From Zunongwangia profunda SM-A87 (GTDB lineage: Bacteria > Bacteroidota > Bacteroidia > Flavobacteriales > Flavobacteriaceae): a stretch of 64,000 nucleotides of DNA. The number at the start of each line of letters is the position of its first letter. The first letter of the stretch is position 1. The translations under genes and the position numbers were made by a program. The notes beneath the pieces are model-generated. The model was not told where the DNA came from and searched no databases. It saw only the letters and a program-made list of their open reading frames with translations. The stretch spans positions 1,923,501 through 1,987,500 of the forward strand of contig NC_014041.1 of NCBI RefSeq assembly GCF_000023465.1. The letters run 5' to 3'. Below are positions 16,948 through 25,698 of this stretch, piece by piece.

Positions 16948-17343
16948 ATGCATAAATATATCCTCATATTTTTTTCCTTTTGGATGATCGTTACCAATTC
17001 GTGTGCGCTAAAAAAGAGTGTGCTTAATTGGGTAAACAACGGTGATGTAGAAAATTATTACCAGCATTCAGAAAAAACACTTCCAGAAACTGAGGTCAGC
17101 AGTTTTTCAATTTGTAAAAAAGGGATAAAAAATGCTGTTGAGGCCATTTCATCAAATTTTGTATTTCTTGTAAAATTTGTTCAGGATTCTCAGGCGCTTT
17201 TACTTTCTTTATATGCTTCTTTTTTGGTGAGTTTTTTGCTTTTTGCAAAGTCTAGGAAAAGAAAATATGTTATAAAAACCTTACCCTTAGGATGCAGTCC
17301 GCCATTCTATATTCAGTTTCAGCGTTTGCAATACTACGCATAA
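16948..17343 (+). CDS. Small membrane-associated protein upstream of the efflux operon
   Basis: 131 residues from the ATG at 16948; the frame opens at 16924, but a -7 box (TAAATTTG, 16929-16936) overlaps that region. It has an N-terminal hydrophobic segment, a second one (ALLLSLYASFLVSFLLFA), then KSRKRK and a hydrophobic/aromatic tail ending QFQRLQYYA. I do not recognise a family. It precedes the TolC-RND-adaptor genes by 91 bp and is probably their partner or leader gene. Confidence 0.5.
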   Translation: MHKYILIFFSFWMIVTNSCALKKSVLNWVNNGDVENYYQHSEKTLPETEVSSFSICKKGIKNAVEAISSNFVFLVKFVQDSQALLLSLYASFLVSFLLFAKSRKRKYVIKTLPLGCSPPFYIQFQRLQYYA

Positions 17344-17434
17344 ACATTCCATCCATTTCTTTGTTTCGTTGATACCGGGTTTTTCGGTATGAACTCCCTT
17401 TGATTTTTATTTATCATTTTAAAAACACAGCATT

Positions 17435-18781
17435 ATGAAATATGGAATGCTGATAATGGGATGTTTTGCGCTATCGTATTCAGTTACTTCTGCACAAACT
17501 TCAGAAAATATTCCGTTGTCACAACTTTATCAAAAGGCTGCTGCCTATCCCGGGTTACAAGCAGAAGTCTCAAGCATTAAATCTGCCGATTACGATTATA
17601 GACTCGCTAAACAAAAAATCCTACCTGACCTTAATCTGCAGGCGCAAAATACATTTGGGACTTTTGAAGGTGCTGCCGGTGCCTTTGTTCCATTGCCCGG
17701 TTTTTTTAACGTCAGTGGCGAAGGTATTAATGGAAATACCGCGGTAAACGCTATGGCCTCGGCTACGCTAAAATGGGATTTTCTTCGGTTTGGAAAATAC
17801 AGGGATCAGGTTCAACTAGCTCAGGTAAACCAAGATCAGGCGCAGACGAGTTTTGATATCGAAGCGCTTAAGCTAAAACATCAGGTCACTCAAGCGTATT
17901 TTGGTTGGATTCATGGTAAAGCTATGCAAGGCTGGGCCAAGCGGGAAGCCCAGCGCAATAAAAATTTACTCCAATTATCTTCCAGTCTGGTACAATCTGG
18001 ACTGGCATCTGCTGCCGATTCCTTAATTGCATCGACAAGCCTGAAGCAAGCCGTCGCTCTACAGAAAAAATGGGAAGGACAAACCAACCGTTTTCAAAAT
18101 CAGCTTTTGGAATATACCGGCACTGAGGTAATGAATGAAAATGTCCCACAGCCATTCTTTTCGATCAAGAAAGCTGAAATAAACGATTCAGCCCTTAGCC
18201 ACCCATTAATAACGGCAAAAGAGCAACAGGATAAAGCGCTCAAAGTACGTGAAAAGATGGTGAACCATCAGGTTTTACCCGATGTTTCCTTGCTTGCCGG
18301 GGGACTGGCAAGAGGAGTTGGATTTGGTGATGATAGTCAGGCTTTTCAAGACAGTTATGAGTTACCCATCAGTAATTACCTGGTGGGCGTGGGGCTTACG
18401 TGGGATTTAAGCCAATGGTATTCCAAAGGATTAAAAACGCGAAAAGTACAACAGGAGCAGGAACGGGTTTCCCAAGAAAAGGAAGTTGTGGAACGCTCTT
18501 TAAATGAACAGCAAAATTCACTGCAATTTCATATTGAAAAATCAAAGGAAGAAATTCAGGAAGCGGAAGGTGCCTATCGTTCAGCTTCCGAATCGTACCG
18601 CTTATTTAAGGTACGTTACGAAAGTGGTTTGATAAACCTAACCACCTTATTGCAAATTCAGCAAACCCTTCAGTTTACCGAAAAAGCACGAATACAGGCG
18701 TATTATGATTACTGGCAATATTGGAACAATTATGCCTATACACAAGCCGATTTTTCAGTGCTCACCACAGTATTCAACTAA
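17435..18781 (+). CDS. TolC-family outer-membrane efflux protein
   Basis: 448 residues with a signal peptide ending TSAQ. Two repeats of long amphipathic helices and outer-membrane strands match the OEP (TolC/OprM) fold; YESGLINLTTLLQIQQTL is the typical late motif. It forms the outer-membrane channel of the tripartite pump encoded with the RND permease 15 bp downstream. No GTAAC-N4-GTTAC site precedes it, so it seems to be outside the sulfur regulon. Confidence 0.85.
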   Translation: MKYGMLIMGCFALSYSVTSAQTSENIPLSQLYQKAAAYPGLQAEVSSIKSADYDYRLAKQKILPDLNLQAQNTFGTFEGAAGAFVPLPGFFNVSGEGINGNTAVNAMASATLKWDFLRFGKYRDQVQLAQVNQDQAQTSFDIEALKLKHQVTQAYFGWIHGKAMQGWAKREAQRNKNLLQLSSSLVQSGLASAADSLIASTSLKQAVALQKKWEGQTNRFQNQLLEYTGTEVMNENVPQPFFSIKKAEINDSALSHPLITAKEQQDKALKVREKMVNHQVLPDVSLLAGGLARGVGFGDDSQAFQDSYELPISNYLVGVGLTWDLSQWYSKGLKTRKVQQEQERVSQEKEVVERSLNEQQNSLQFHIEKSKEEIQEAEGAYRSASESYRLFKVRYESGLINLTTLLQIQQTLQFTEKARIQAYYDYWQYWNNYAYTQADFSVLTTVFN

Positions 18782-18796
18782 AAAAATAGAAAACGA

Positions 18797-21700
18797 ATGA
18801 ATATAATCAGATTCGCTTTACGAAAACCGATAGCCATCATCGTGACAGTCCTTGCGCTGCTCTATTTTTCGGTATTGGCCATTCAAAAAATTAAAGTAGA
18901 TATTTTTCCGGAAGTAGAAGCGCCGGCAATTTATATCGCGATGCCTTACGGAGGGCTTTCCCCTGCCTACATGGATGGATTTATGTCCAATGAGTTTCAA
19001 AAGGTACTCGTGTTTGTAGGTGGTGTTAAAAATATGGAATTTAAAAGTGTGCAAGGATTAACTTTGATGAAGTTAAGTTTTTATCCCGGTACCGATATGG
19101 CACAGGCACAGGCCGAGGTGGCCACCCAGGTATCCCGCGCCATGGCTTTTTTACCTCCTGGAGCAGTCCCCCCTCAAGTAGTGCGTTTTGATGCCGGTGC
19201 ACAACCGGTTGGCCAAATAGTTTTTGAGAGTGACCAGCGGTCTACCGGAGAGCTGCAAAACCTGGCCATTACCCGTATTCGACCTTCCTTTGTAAATATT
19301 CCAGGAATTAGTGCACCGGCACCATTTGGCGGAAATGTGCGCACGATGGTGATTAATGTAAAGCCTGAAGAAATGCAGGCATATGGGCTTACCGCTGATA
19401 ACATATTAGAGGCGGTAGCTAAAAATAATTTCCCCTCCCCTGCCGGGAATGTTCAGATAGGGAACACCAATTATATGGCCCCGGTCAATACTTTGGAACT
19501 TAGTAGGGAAGACTTTATGAATACACCCGTCAAAACCGGTTCGGGACCTACGGTATTTGTTCGAGACGTGGCCACTGTTACCGACGGGGCCGATAAAACC
19601 ACCGCGTATGCCCTCGCTAATGGAAAGCGTACCGTTTATCTGCCCATCATTAAAAAAGCAGATGCCTCTACCCTGGCCGCCATAAATAACCTAAAGGATG
19701 CTATGCCGATGTTATCGGACGCCTTGCCGGAGGACGTATCGATCAAATTCGTGTTCGACCAGTCTACCTATATTGAAAATGCCCTTTCCAATTTATTGCA
19801 CGAAGGAATTTTGGGAGCAGTCCTTACCGGCCTAATGGTACTGCTGTTTCTTGGAGATAAACGAGGGGCTCTAATTGTGGTGCTCACCATCCCGATTGCG
19901 GTACTCACCGCTATAATTATGTTATACCTGCTGGGGCAGACGATCAATATTATGACCTTAAGTGGTCTGGCATTGTCCATAGGTATTTTGGTAGATGAGG
20001 CTACAGTCACCATTGAGAATATTCATCAGCATTTTGAAATGGAAAAAACCAAACAACGAGCGATTTTAGATGCTTTATTGGAGATTTCGATACCAAAACT
20101 TCTAATTTTGCTATGTATTCTTGCGGTATTAATTCCGTCATTTATGATGGTAGGAATTCCCCGGGATATGTTTATGCCTTTATCCATTGCGGTAGGCTCG
20201 GCAATGATTGCTTCTTTTTTGGCCTCACAGACTTTTATTCCTGTGGTGGCCAATTGGATAATGAAAAAGCATCCCCAAAAACATTCCGATACAAAGAAAT
20301 CCCGGTTTGATAGGTTTAAGGGGCGATACCTAAAATTTATTCAGCAGAAGGAACGCTATAAAAAGCCTATTTTCTTTGGGTATTTGTTGGTTGTAATAGC
20401 CTTGTCAGGGGTTTTATTTGTTTCCATCGGGACCGATATTCTGCCACCCAGCGGTTCTAAGGATTTACAGTTGCGGATAAAAGCCCCGGTGGGTTCTGCT
20501 TTAGATCAAACGGAAGAGTATGTGCTGGCTGTAGAAAACCACATTCGAGAACAAATTGCACCTGACAAACTGGAGATCACTTCAGGATTCGTTGGAATGC
20601 ATTCGCCAAATACACCAATTAACCCTATTTTCTTATTTACCAGCGGTTCGCAGGAAGCGATTTTACAGTTTTCGCTACCGGAATCGTTTGATGTACCGGT
20701 GGATGAACTGAAAGACGATTTGCGTACCAGTCTTAAAAATGAGTTTCCTGAACTTCAATTTACATTCGAACCGATGGAACTTGTGGAAAAAATTATGGGT
20801 CAAGGCTACAACACACCTATTGCTATTGAAGTATTAGGAAAAAACCTGGATCAGGTTACTTTGTATGCCCATAAGATCACGGATGCCTTAAAAGATGAAA
20901 ATTACCTGACCGATGTGCATTTGAATGAACCCGTTGATTATCCCAGTATTTCGATAAACGTAGATCGTGAACGTGTCGCACAACTGGGACTAACAATGCG
21001 TGAGGTGAGTACGGCACTTACCACGGCGACGTCTTCTTCCCGTTTTGTAAGTAAAAATGTATGGGTAGATCCAAATTCAGGTCTGGTTTTTCAGGTTCAG
21101 GTTCAATTACCGGAAAATCAGGTTAATTCATTGAATGATCTTCAAAACCTTCCGCTAAAGCCGGGGGCAATGAGCCCCGTCCTTGATGATGTGGCAGATC
21201 TGAGTTTGGCGACCGAACCGGGACAGGTAAACCGAAAAGGCCCTAACCGTTTTGTAACCGTTACCGCAAACACCAATCACTCCGATTTGGGAAGTGCCTC
21301 CCGGAAAGTTCGTAAAATTCTTAGCGAATTGGACGCCCCGCCAAGAGGCTATAGCGTTAGAATGGCCGGAGAGGTAAATGTGCTTAGCGAGACTTTATCG
21401 GGCTTGCAATCTGGATTGCTGGTCGCCATTGTGGTAATTTTCTTAATGCTGACCGCTTACTATCAATCTTTTAAAACCTCTTTGGTTATTTTGGGGATTA
21501 TACCTGCTGTGGTGGCGGGCAGTCTTTTAAGTTTATCACTTTTGGGGAGTACACTCAACCTGCAATCGTATATGGGTATGATTATGGCCGTAGGGGTTTC
21601 GGTATCCAATGCGGTACTTATTATCAACCAGAGCGAACTTTTTAGAAAAGAGAAACTGGAAAATGCGGCCGAATCTTCCCTATTGGCGGTAGCCTCCCGT

Positions 21701-21958
21701 TTTCGACCTATTTTAATGACCGCCCTGGCAATGATTGCCGGGATGATCCCAATGGCACTGGGACTTGGTGATGGCGGATCGCAGGTCGCCCCGCTGGGAC
21801 AGGCCGTAATTGGAGGATTGGTATTTTCAACTTTTACCTCCCTACTGGTTTTGCCATTTATCTATACAATCGCTTATGCAAATACCCAGCCTAAAAAAGT
21901 GTCTTTAGATCCAGACGATCAGCACAGTAAATACTATCAAAAAAACTTAAAATCCTAA
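18797..21958 (+). CDS. RND efflux permease (AcrB-like)
   Basis: 1053 residues, the full RND length, with 12 predicted membrane helices and two large periplasmic loops. TM4 carries ILVDEATVTIENI (near residue 400), with the aspartate used for proton relay in the hydrophobic/amphiphilic efflux group; the CusA metal-binding signature is not evident. It pumps small molecules from the periplasm or membrane through the TolC protein. Substrate unknown. The adaptor gene 3 bp downstream is broken, so the assembled pump may be inactive. Confidence 0.88.
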   Translation: MNIIRFALRKPIAIIVTVLALLYFSVLAIQKIKVDIFPEVEAPAIYIAMPYGGLSPAYMDGFMSNEFQKVLVFVGGVKNMEFKSVQGLTLMKLSFYPGTDMAQAQAEVATQVSRAMAFLPPGAVPPQVVRFDAGAQPVGQIVFESDQRSTGELQNLAITRIRPSFVNIPGISAPAPFGGNVRTMVINVKPEEMQAYGLTADNILEAVAKNNFPSPAGNVQIGNTNYMAPVNTLELSREDFMNTPVKTGSGPTVFVRDVATVTDGADKTTAYALANGKRTVYLPIIKKADASTLAAINNLKDAMPMLSDALPEDVSIKFVFDQSTYIENALSNLLHEGILGAVLTGLMVLLFLGDKRGALIVVLTIPIAVLTAIIMLYLLGQTINIMTLSGLALSIGILVDEATVTIENIHQHFEMEKTKQRAILDALLEISIPKLLILLCILAVLIPSFMMVGIPRDMFMPLSIAVGSAMIASFLASQTFIPVVANWIMKKHPQKHSDTKKSRFDRFKGRYLKFIQQKERYKKPIFFGYLLVVIALSGVLFVSIGTDILPPSGSKDLQLRIKAPVGSALDQTEEYVLAVENHIREQIAPDKLEITSGFVGMHSPNTPINPIFLFTSGSQEAILQFSLPESFDVPVDELKDDLRTSLKNEFPELQFTFEPMELVEKIMGQGYNTPIAIEVLGKNLDQVTLYAHKITDALKDENYLTDVHLNEPVDYPSISINVDRERVAQLGLTMREVSTALTTATSSSRFVSKNVWVDPNSGLVFQVQVQLPENQVNSLNDLQNLPLKPGAMSPVLDDVADLSLATEPGQVNRKGPNRFVTVTANTNHSDLGSASRKVRKILSELDAPPRGYSVRMAGEVNVLSETLSGLQSGLLVAIVVIFLMLTAYYQSFKTSLVILGIIPAVVAGSLLSLSLLGSTLNLQSYMGMIMAVGVSVSNAVLIINQSELFRKEKLENAAESSLLAVASRFRPILMTALAMIAGMIPMALGLGDGGSQVAPLGQAVIGGLVFSTFTSLLVLPFIYTIAYANTQPKKVSLDPDDQHSKYYQKNLKS

Positions 21959-21961
21959 AAA

Positions 21962-23067
21962 ATGAAATTTTACATAAAATCTATTTCTTTTTCCTTACTT
22001 ACCCTTCTTTTAATGGCGTGTGGTAATGCTGAAAACAAAGCAAAGAAGGAAGATAAACCTTTAAAACCTACCTATCAGGTTACCAACGTAAAAAGTGATA
22101 CGTTAAAATATAAACTTTCCCTTCCCGGTGAACTAAAACCCTATGAAGAGGTGACTTTATATGCCAAAATTGAAGGTTTTGTTGAAAAGCTAAATGTAGA
22201 TCGAGGAGATTTAGTAAAAAAAGGAGAAATTTTATTAAATATTGAAGCTCCGGAAATTCAACAAAAATTATTGGCCGCCCGGGCAAAGCAGCGTGAAATA
22301 GCTGAAAAGCTAAGTTTTAGTGCACAAAACTACCAACGGATGAACCGAGCTTCTGAAGTTGAAGGTGCAATATCATCAATAGAACTTGAACAGACCAAAA
22401 CGCGTTTTATGGTGACAGTGCTGCTTTGAGGCTTGTAAAAGCAGAACTATCGGCCGCTGCGCAGTTGGCGGGATATCGTAATATCAAGGCGCCGTTTGAT
22501 GGGGTGGTTACCAGCCGGTTTGTTTCCCCAGGTGCCTTGGTAGGAAGCGGAAAGGAACCACTTTTAAAATTGGCGCGGGAAGATAAATTGCGCCTGGTAG
22601 TGGCTATTCCTTCGAAACACGCAGATGCCCTTTCTGCAAATACCAAGGCCAGTTTTACTGTGAATGGTGCTCCCGGAAAAAAGTTTCCGGTCAGTTTTTC
22701 CCGTAGCAGTAGGGCACTCGATCCTGAGCTACGTTCGCTAATGGTTGAATTTGATTATGATAATTCAGCTAATATCTTAAGTGCTGGAGCCTATGCACAG
22801 GTTCATTTGCAATTAAGGCGTAATCAACCTACTTTAAAAGTTCCTGCCAGTAGCATTATAACCACCCCAACCCAAACCTTAATCGCAAAGGTCAAGTCGG
22901 GTAAAATTCAAATGATTCCTATTACAACGGGAATCTCTAAAGATGGAATGATAGAAATATTCGGAAATCTTGATAGCGGAGATCAAGTTGTTTTAAAAGG
23001 AAATTCAACCCTTAAAAACGGAATGGCTATAGAAGCGGTAAATGCAAAAAAACAGCTAAATAATTAA
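21962..23067 (+). pseudogene. RND periplasmic adaptor (membrane fusion protein), frameshifted
   Basis: The first frame (21962-22429) encodes a lipoprotein signal (LLMAC) and the barrel/lipoyl part (LYAKIEGFVEKLNVDRGDLV). The second (to 23067) continues the lipoyl and beta-barrel parts (YRNIKAPFDGVVTSRFV). They join if one base is restored near 22412, where ATGG-TGACAGTG would then read on as DSAALRLVKAEL. Together they give one adaptor of normal length, about 368 residues. As written the protein stops at residue 155 and cannot bridge the permease and TolC. This is either a true mutation or an assembly error. Confidence 0.75.
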
Positions 23068-23139
23068 AGAGCTTTCCTAAACCGATCTAAGATTCACTTA
23101 TTTTAAACAATTAATTACTAAACAATAAACAGAAATACT

Positions 23140-23664
23140 ATGAAAACAATTTTTTGGGGTATCTTACTCCTTTTCACACAAATAATTATGGCGCAGGAAT
23201 GGAGCAATCCGAGAATTAAAGGTTACGGAAAAATCCATTTTAATAAAGACCTGGGTTTCCAGCCCGATGTAAAAAAAACCTATAAGTTAGTGTTCAACAT
23301 AGATAATAATGCAGAAAAAGAAGGAGTAAATATGAGGTTATGGAAAATTGCAAGGGAACTCAATTTATTAAAAGCCGCTGGGGTACCCGATCAAAACGTG
23401 CAAATAGCGGCGGTAGTTCACGGAAAAGCCATTGCCATAAGTTTGACCGACCAAGCTTACGAAAAACGCCACCAAAAGAAGAACCCCAACACAAATCTGG
23501 TAAAAGCACTTGATGATGCCGGGGTCAAATTATACTTATGTGGACAAACTGTGGCAGGTATGAAAATTGAACAAGACGAGTTGAACCCATCTTGGGAAGT
23601 TACCTTATCGGCATTGCTAACCCTACCAATTTTAGAAAGTGAGGGATATTTGATGGTTCCCTAA
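23140..23664 (+). CDS. Exported DsrE-family protein
   Basis: 174 residues with a signal peptide ending IMAQ. The mature part resembles the DsrE/DsrF-like fold: KTYKLVFNIDNN, IAAVVHGKAI, and KLYLCGQTVAG with a cysteine in the position used for sulfur transfer in this superfamily. It probably binds or relays sulfane sulfur in the periplasm. It follows the adaptor gene by 72 bp and may belong to that operon; a second exported DsrE-like protein lies at 34562-34984. Confidence 0.75.
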   Translation: MKTIFWGILLLFTQIIMAQEWSNPRIKGYGKIHFNKDLGFQPDVKKTYKLVFNIDNNAEKEGVNMRLWKIARELNLLKAAGVPDQNVQIAAVVHGKAIAISLTDQAYEKRHQKKNPNTNLVKALDDAGVKLYLCGQTVAGMKIEQDELNPSWEVTLSALLTLPILESEGYLMVP

Positions 23665-23743
23665 TTATTTTGAGGCTAGTAAATATACTTATTAATAGTT
23701 AAAGGAATATCGATAATCCACTATCTGCAATAATTAATCTCTG

Positions 23744-23830
23744 CGTCATTCCGAACTTGATTCGGAATCTCACAAAGTTCTTAAAATCAAAGGTTATTAA
23801 GTGAGACCCTGAGTCAAGTTCAAGGTGACG
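23744..23830. repeat. Long imperfect inverted repeat, dispersed-repeat type
   Basis: Two 30-base arms (23744-23773 and 23801-23830) are imperfect inverted copies that begin CGTCA and end CTCAC on each strand. The left arm contains its own palindrome CCGAA-CTTGA-TTCGG. Elements of this kind are spread between genes in flavobacterial genomes; mobility is not shown. Confidence 0.6.
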
Positions 23831-23989
23831 ACTCTTTTATGAAACATAACGGACATTCAAAAGGAATATTCATTTTATGGAACTAATATAAACACGAAAT
23901 AAATTTGTAATTAGACGTGGTCAGTACGGCTATAATAGGTCTTGGCGTATGCCATAAATTTAAGAATTATTTCAATCGATTGCGAGATG

Positions 23990-24034
23990 TGTAACAAAGG
24001 TTACCAATCCTTAAGATAACAACCCATATCTTTA
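23990..24034 (+). promoter_or_regulatory. Crp/Fnr-type operator and -7 box before SQR (site 6)
   Basis: GTAAC-AAAG-GTTAC at 23991-24004 and -7 box TATCTTTA at 24027-24034, spacing 29.5 bp. The ATG of the SQR gene is at 24058. Confidence 0.75.
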
Positions 24035-24057
24035 AAAGATTTAAAAATACAAAAACT

Positions 24058-25309
24058 ATGGCAACGCATCATCAAGTGCTCATTATAGGTGGCGGTACCG
24101 CCGGTATTATGGTGGCCGCACAACTCTTAAAACAGAAAAAATCCAATAGTGTCGCAATCATTGAACCGGCAGATACGCATTACTATCAGCCTGCTTGGAC
24201 GCTCGTAGGTGCAGGGACTTACGACTATGATAAAACGGGCAGGCCTATGGCAGACGTAATGCCTAAAGGTGCAAAGTGGATAATGGACAAGGCCACCAGG
24301 TTTTGATGCAGACAACAACACGGTACATACAGAGGTAAGTGGCGATATTACCTATAACTATCTGGTCGTGTCACCCGGGCTCACTTATGATTTCAGTCTG
24401 GTTCCCGGACTGGGAGATGCTATAGATAATGGTGTGGTGTGTAGTAACTATACAGACCCCAAGCATACGTGGCACGTCGTAAAGAATTTTAAGGGAGATA
24501 CAGCGCTTTTCACGCAACCTACAACACCTATCAAGTGTGGTGGTGCACCGCAAAAAATAATGTATCTGGCAGAGTCCCATTTTCAAAAATCTGGGGTAAG
24601 AAAAAACACCAAAGTGGTTTTTGCCACCGCAGGTACCGTAATTTTTGGGGTAAAGGAAATAGCCAAAACCCTAATGAAAGTCATTGACCGAAAAAACATT
24701 GATTTAAGACTGGGCCACCAGCTGGTAAAAATTGACGGACCCAATCAGATAGCTTGGTACAAAATGGCCGAACACGAAGGCTATCACAACAAAGACAATG
24801 GTGTAAAAGTAGAAAAAGATGGCGAGCTTACGGGCATCCACTACGATATGCTGCACACCGCACCACCATCTGTAGCACCTAAATTTGTTCAAGAGTCTAA
24901 TTTGGTTAATGATGCTGGATGGTTGGATGTGGATAAGCACACAATGCAACATAATAAGTACGCAAATATTTTTGGGCTGGGAGACGTGGCCGGCTTACCG
25001 ACAGCAAAAACGGGAGCCGCCATACGCAAGCAAGTACCTGTAGTGGTAGATAATATCGATTTGCTTATTCAACACGATAAAATGGGCAAGAAATCATATA
25101 ACGGTTATTCTTCCTGCCCACTCGTTACCGACTATGGAAAAATGGTATTGGCAGAGTTTGACTATGATAAAAATTTTATTCCAGACCCAAAATTGAAAAA
25201 CCTATTTATTTCTGATAGTTCCAAAGAACATTGGAGATTATGGATGCTCAAAAAATACGGACTTCCCTACCTATATTGGAACAAAATGTTGAAAGGTAAG
25301 GATGTATAG
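24058..25309 (+). pseudogene. sqr: Type II sulfide:quinone oxidoreductase, frameshifted
   Basis: The first frame (24058-24306) starts with the FAD-binding motif IIGGGTAGI and HYYQPAWTLVGAG. The second (open from about 24299 to 25309) has NYLVVSPGL, the conserved IKCGGAPQKIMYLAE and YSSCPLVT with the paired redox cysteines, and IFGLGDVAGLP for FAD. An extra A near 24298 breaks the frame; without it the text reads KATGFDADNNTV and joins smoothly into a protein of about 416 residues. The enzyme oxidises H2S to a persulfide and passes electrons to quinone at the membrane, feeding the MBL-rhodanese dioxygenases. Confidence 0.8.
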
Positions 25310-25311
25310 CA

Positions 25312-25410
25312 TTGGACAGGCAAAGAATAAAAAAATTGGTCATTGTCTGTATCCTTTGTGCAGCAATAGTTACAGGACTTGTTTTGTCAATACAATTTTT
25401 AAATAAATGA
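25312..25410 (+). CDS. 32-residue single-span membrane peptide
   Basis: It starts at TTG 25312, just after the SQR stop, with basic MDRQRIKK and then one hydrophobic span (LVIVCILCAAIVTGLVLSI). The stop overlaps the ATG of the DUF2892 gene (ATGA at 25407), which supports real translation. It might anchor or assist SQR or the DUF2892 protein. No family is recognised. Confidence 0.5.
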   Translation: MDRQRIKKLVIVCILCAAIVTGLVLSIQFLNK

Positions 25411-25616
25411 TTATGAAAAAAAATATGGGCGGTGCAGACCGCATTATCAGAACCATTATTGCAATAACGGTAGGTGTGCTATACTGGCAAGGAATTATCG
25501 AAGGTACCTTGGCGTATGTTCTTCTTGCGCTATCGGCCGTATTTCTATTGACCAGTTTTATAAGTTTTTGTCCGCTGTATAAGTTGGTAGGATTGAATAC
25601 GTGTCCAAGAAAATAA
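25407..25616 (+). CDS. DUF2892 (YgaP-like) membrane protein
   Basis: 69 residues, two hydrophobic hairpin segments and the typical motifs MGGADRIIRTIIA at the start and SFCPLYKLVGLNTC at the end. In YgaP the same domain is the membrane anchor of a rhodanese. Here it is separate, in the SQR unit, and could anchor a rhodanese partner in trans. It is followed by a terminator. Confidence 0.85.
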   Translation: MIMKKNMGGADRIIRTIIAITVGVLYWQGIIEGTLAYVLLALSAVFLLTSFISFCPLYKLVGLNTCPRK

Positions 25617-25643
25617 ACGCTTGAAATTTAGAGTTGTGTATCT

Positions 25644-25680
25644 AAGGTTACAGCCATTGGTTGTGACCTTTTTTATTTTT
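25644..25680 (+). terminator. Intrinsic terminator after the SQR unit
   Basis: A 12 bp stem with two G-T pairs (25644-25655 with 25659-25670), loop ATT, followed by a T-rich tract. It stands only 18 bases before the next ATG, so some read-through into the second MBL-rhodanese gene may occur. Confidence 0.75.
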
Positions 25681-25698
25681 ATATAAAATTTGGAAATT

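Larger units (their letters stand above)
23665..24057. other. Intergenic region before the SQR gene
   Basis: 393 bases without a supported gene. It holds a long imperfect inverted repeat (23744-23830) and, at its right end, operator site 6 with its -7 box. Nothing else is recognised. Confidence 0.6.

Noticed and set aside
21962..23067. Two separate adaptor genes
   Set aside because: The two frames are complementary halves of one membrane fusion protein, so they are treated as a single frameshifted gene.
25644..25670. Inverted repeat with GGTTACA as a ninth operator
   Set aside because: It lacks the GTAAC-N4-GTTAC core and forms a 12 bp stem followed by T-rich sequence, so it is a terminator.
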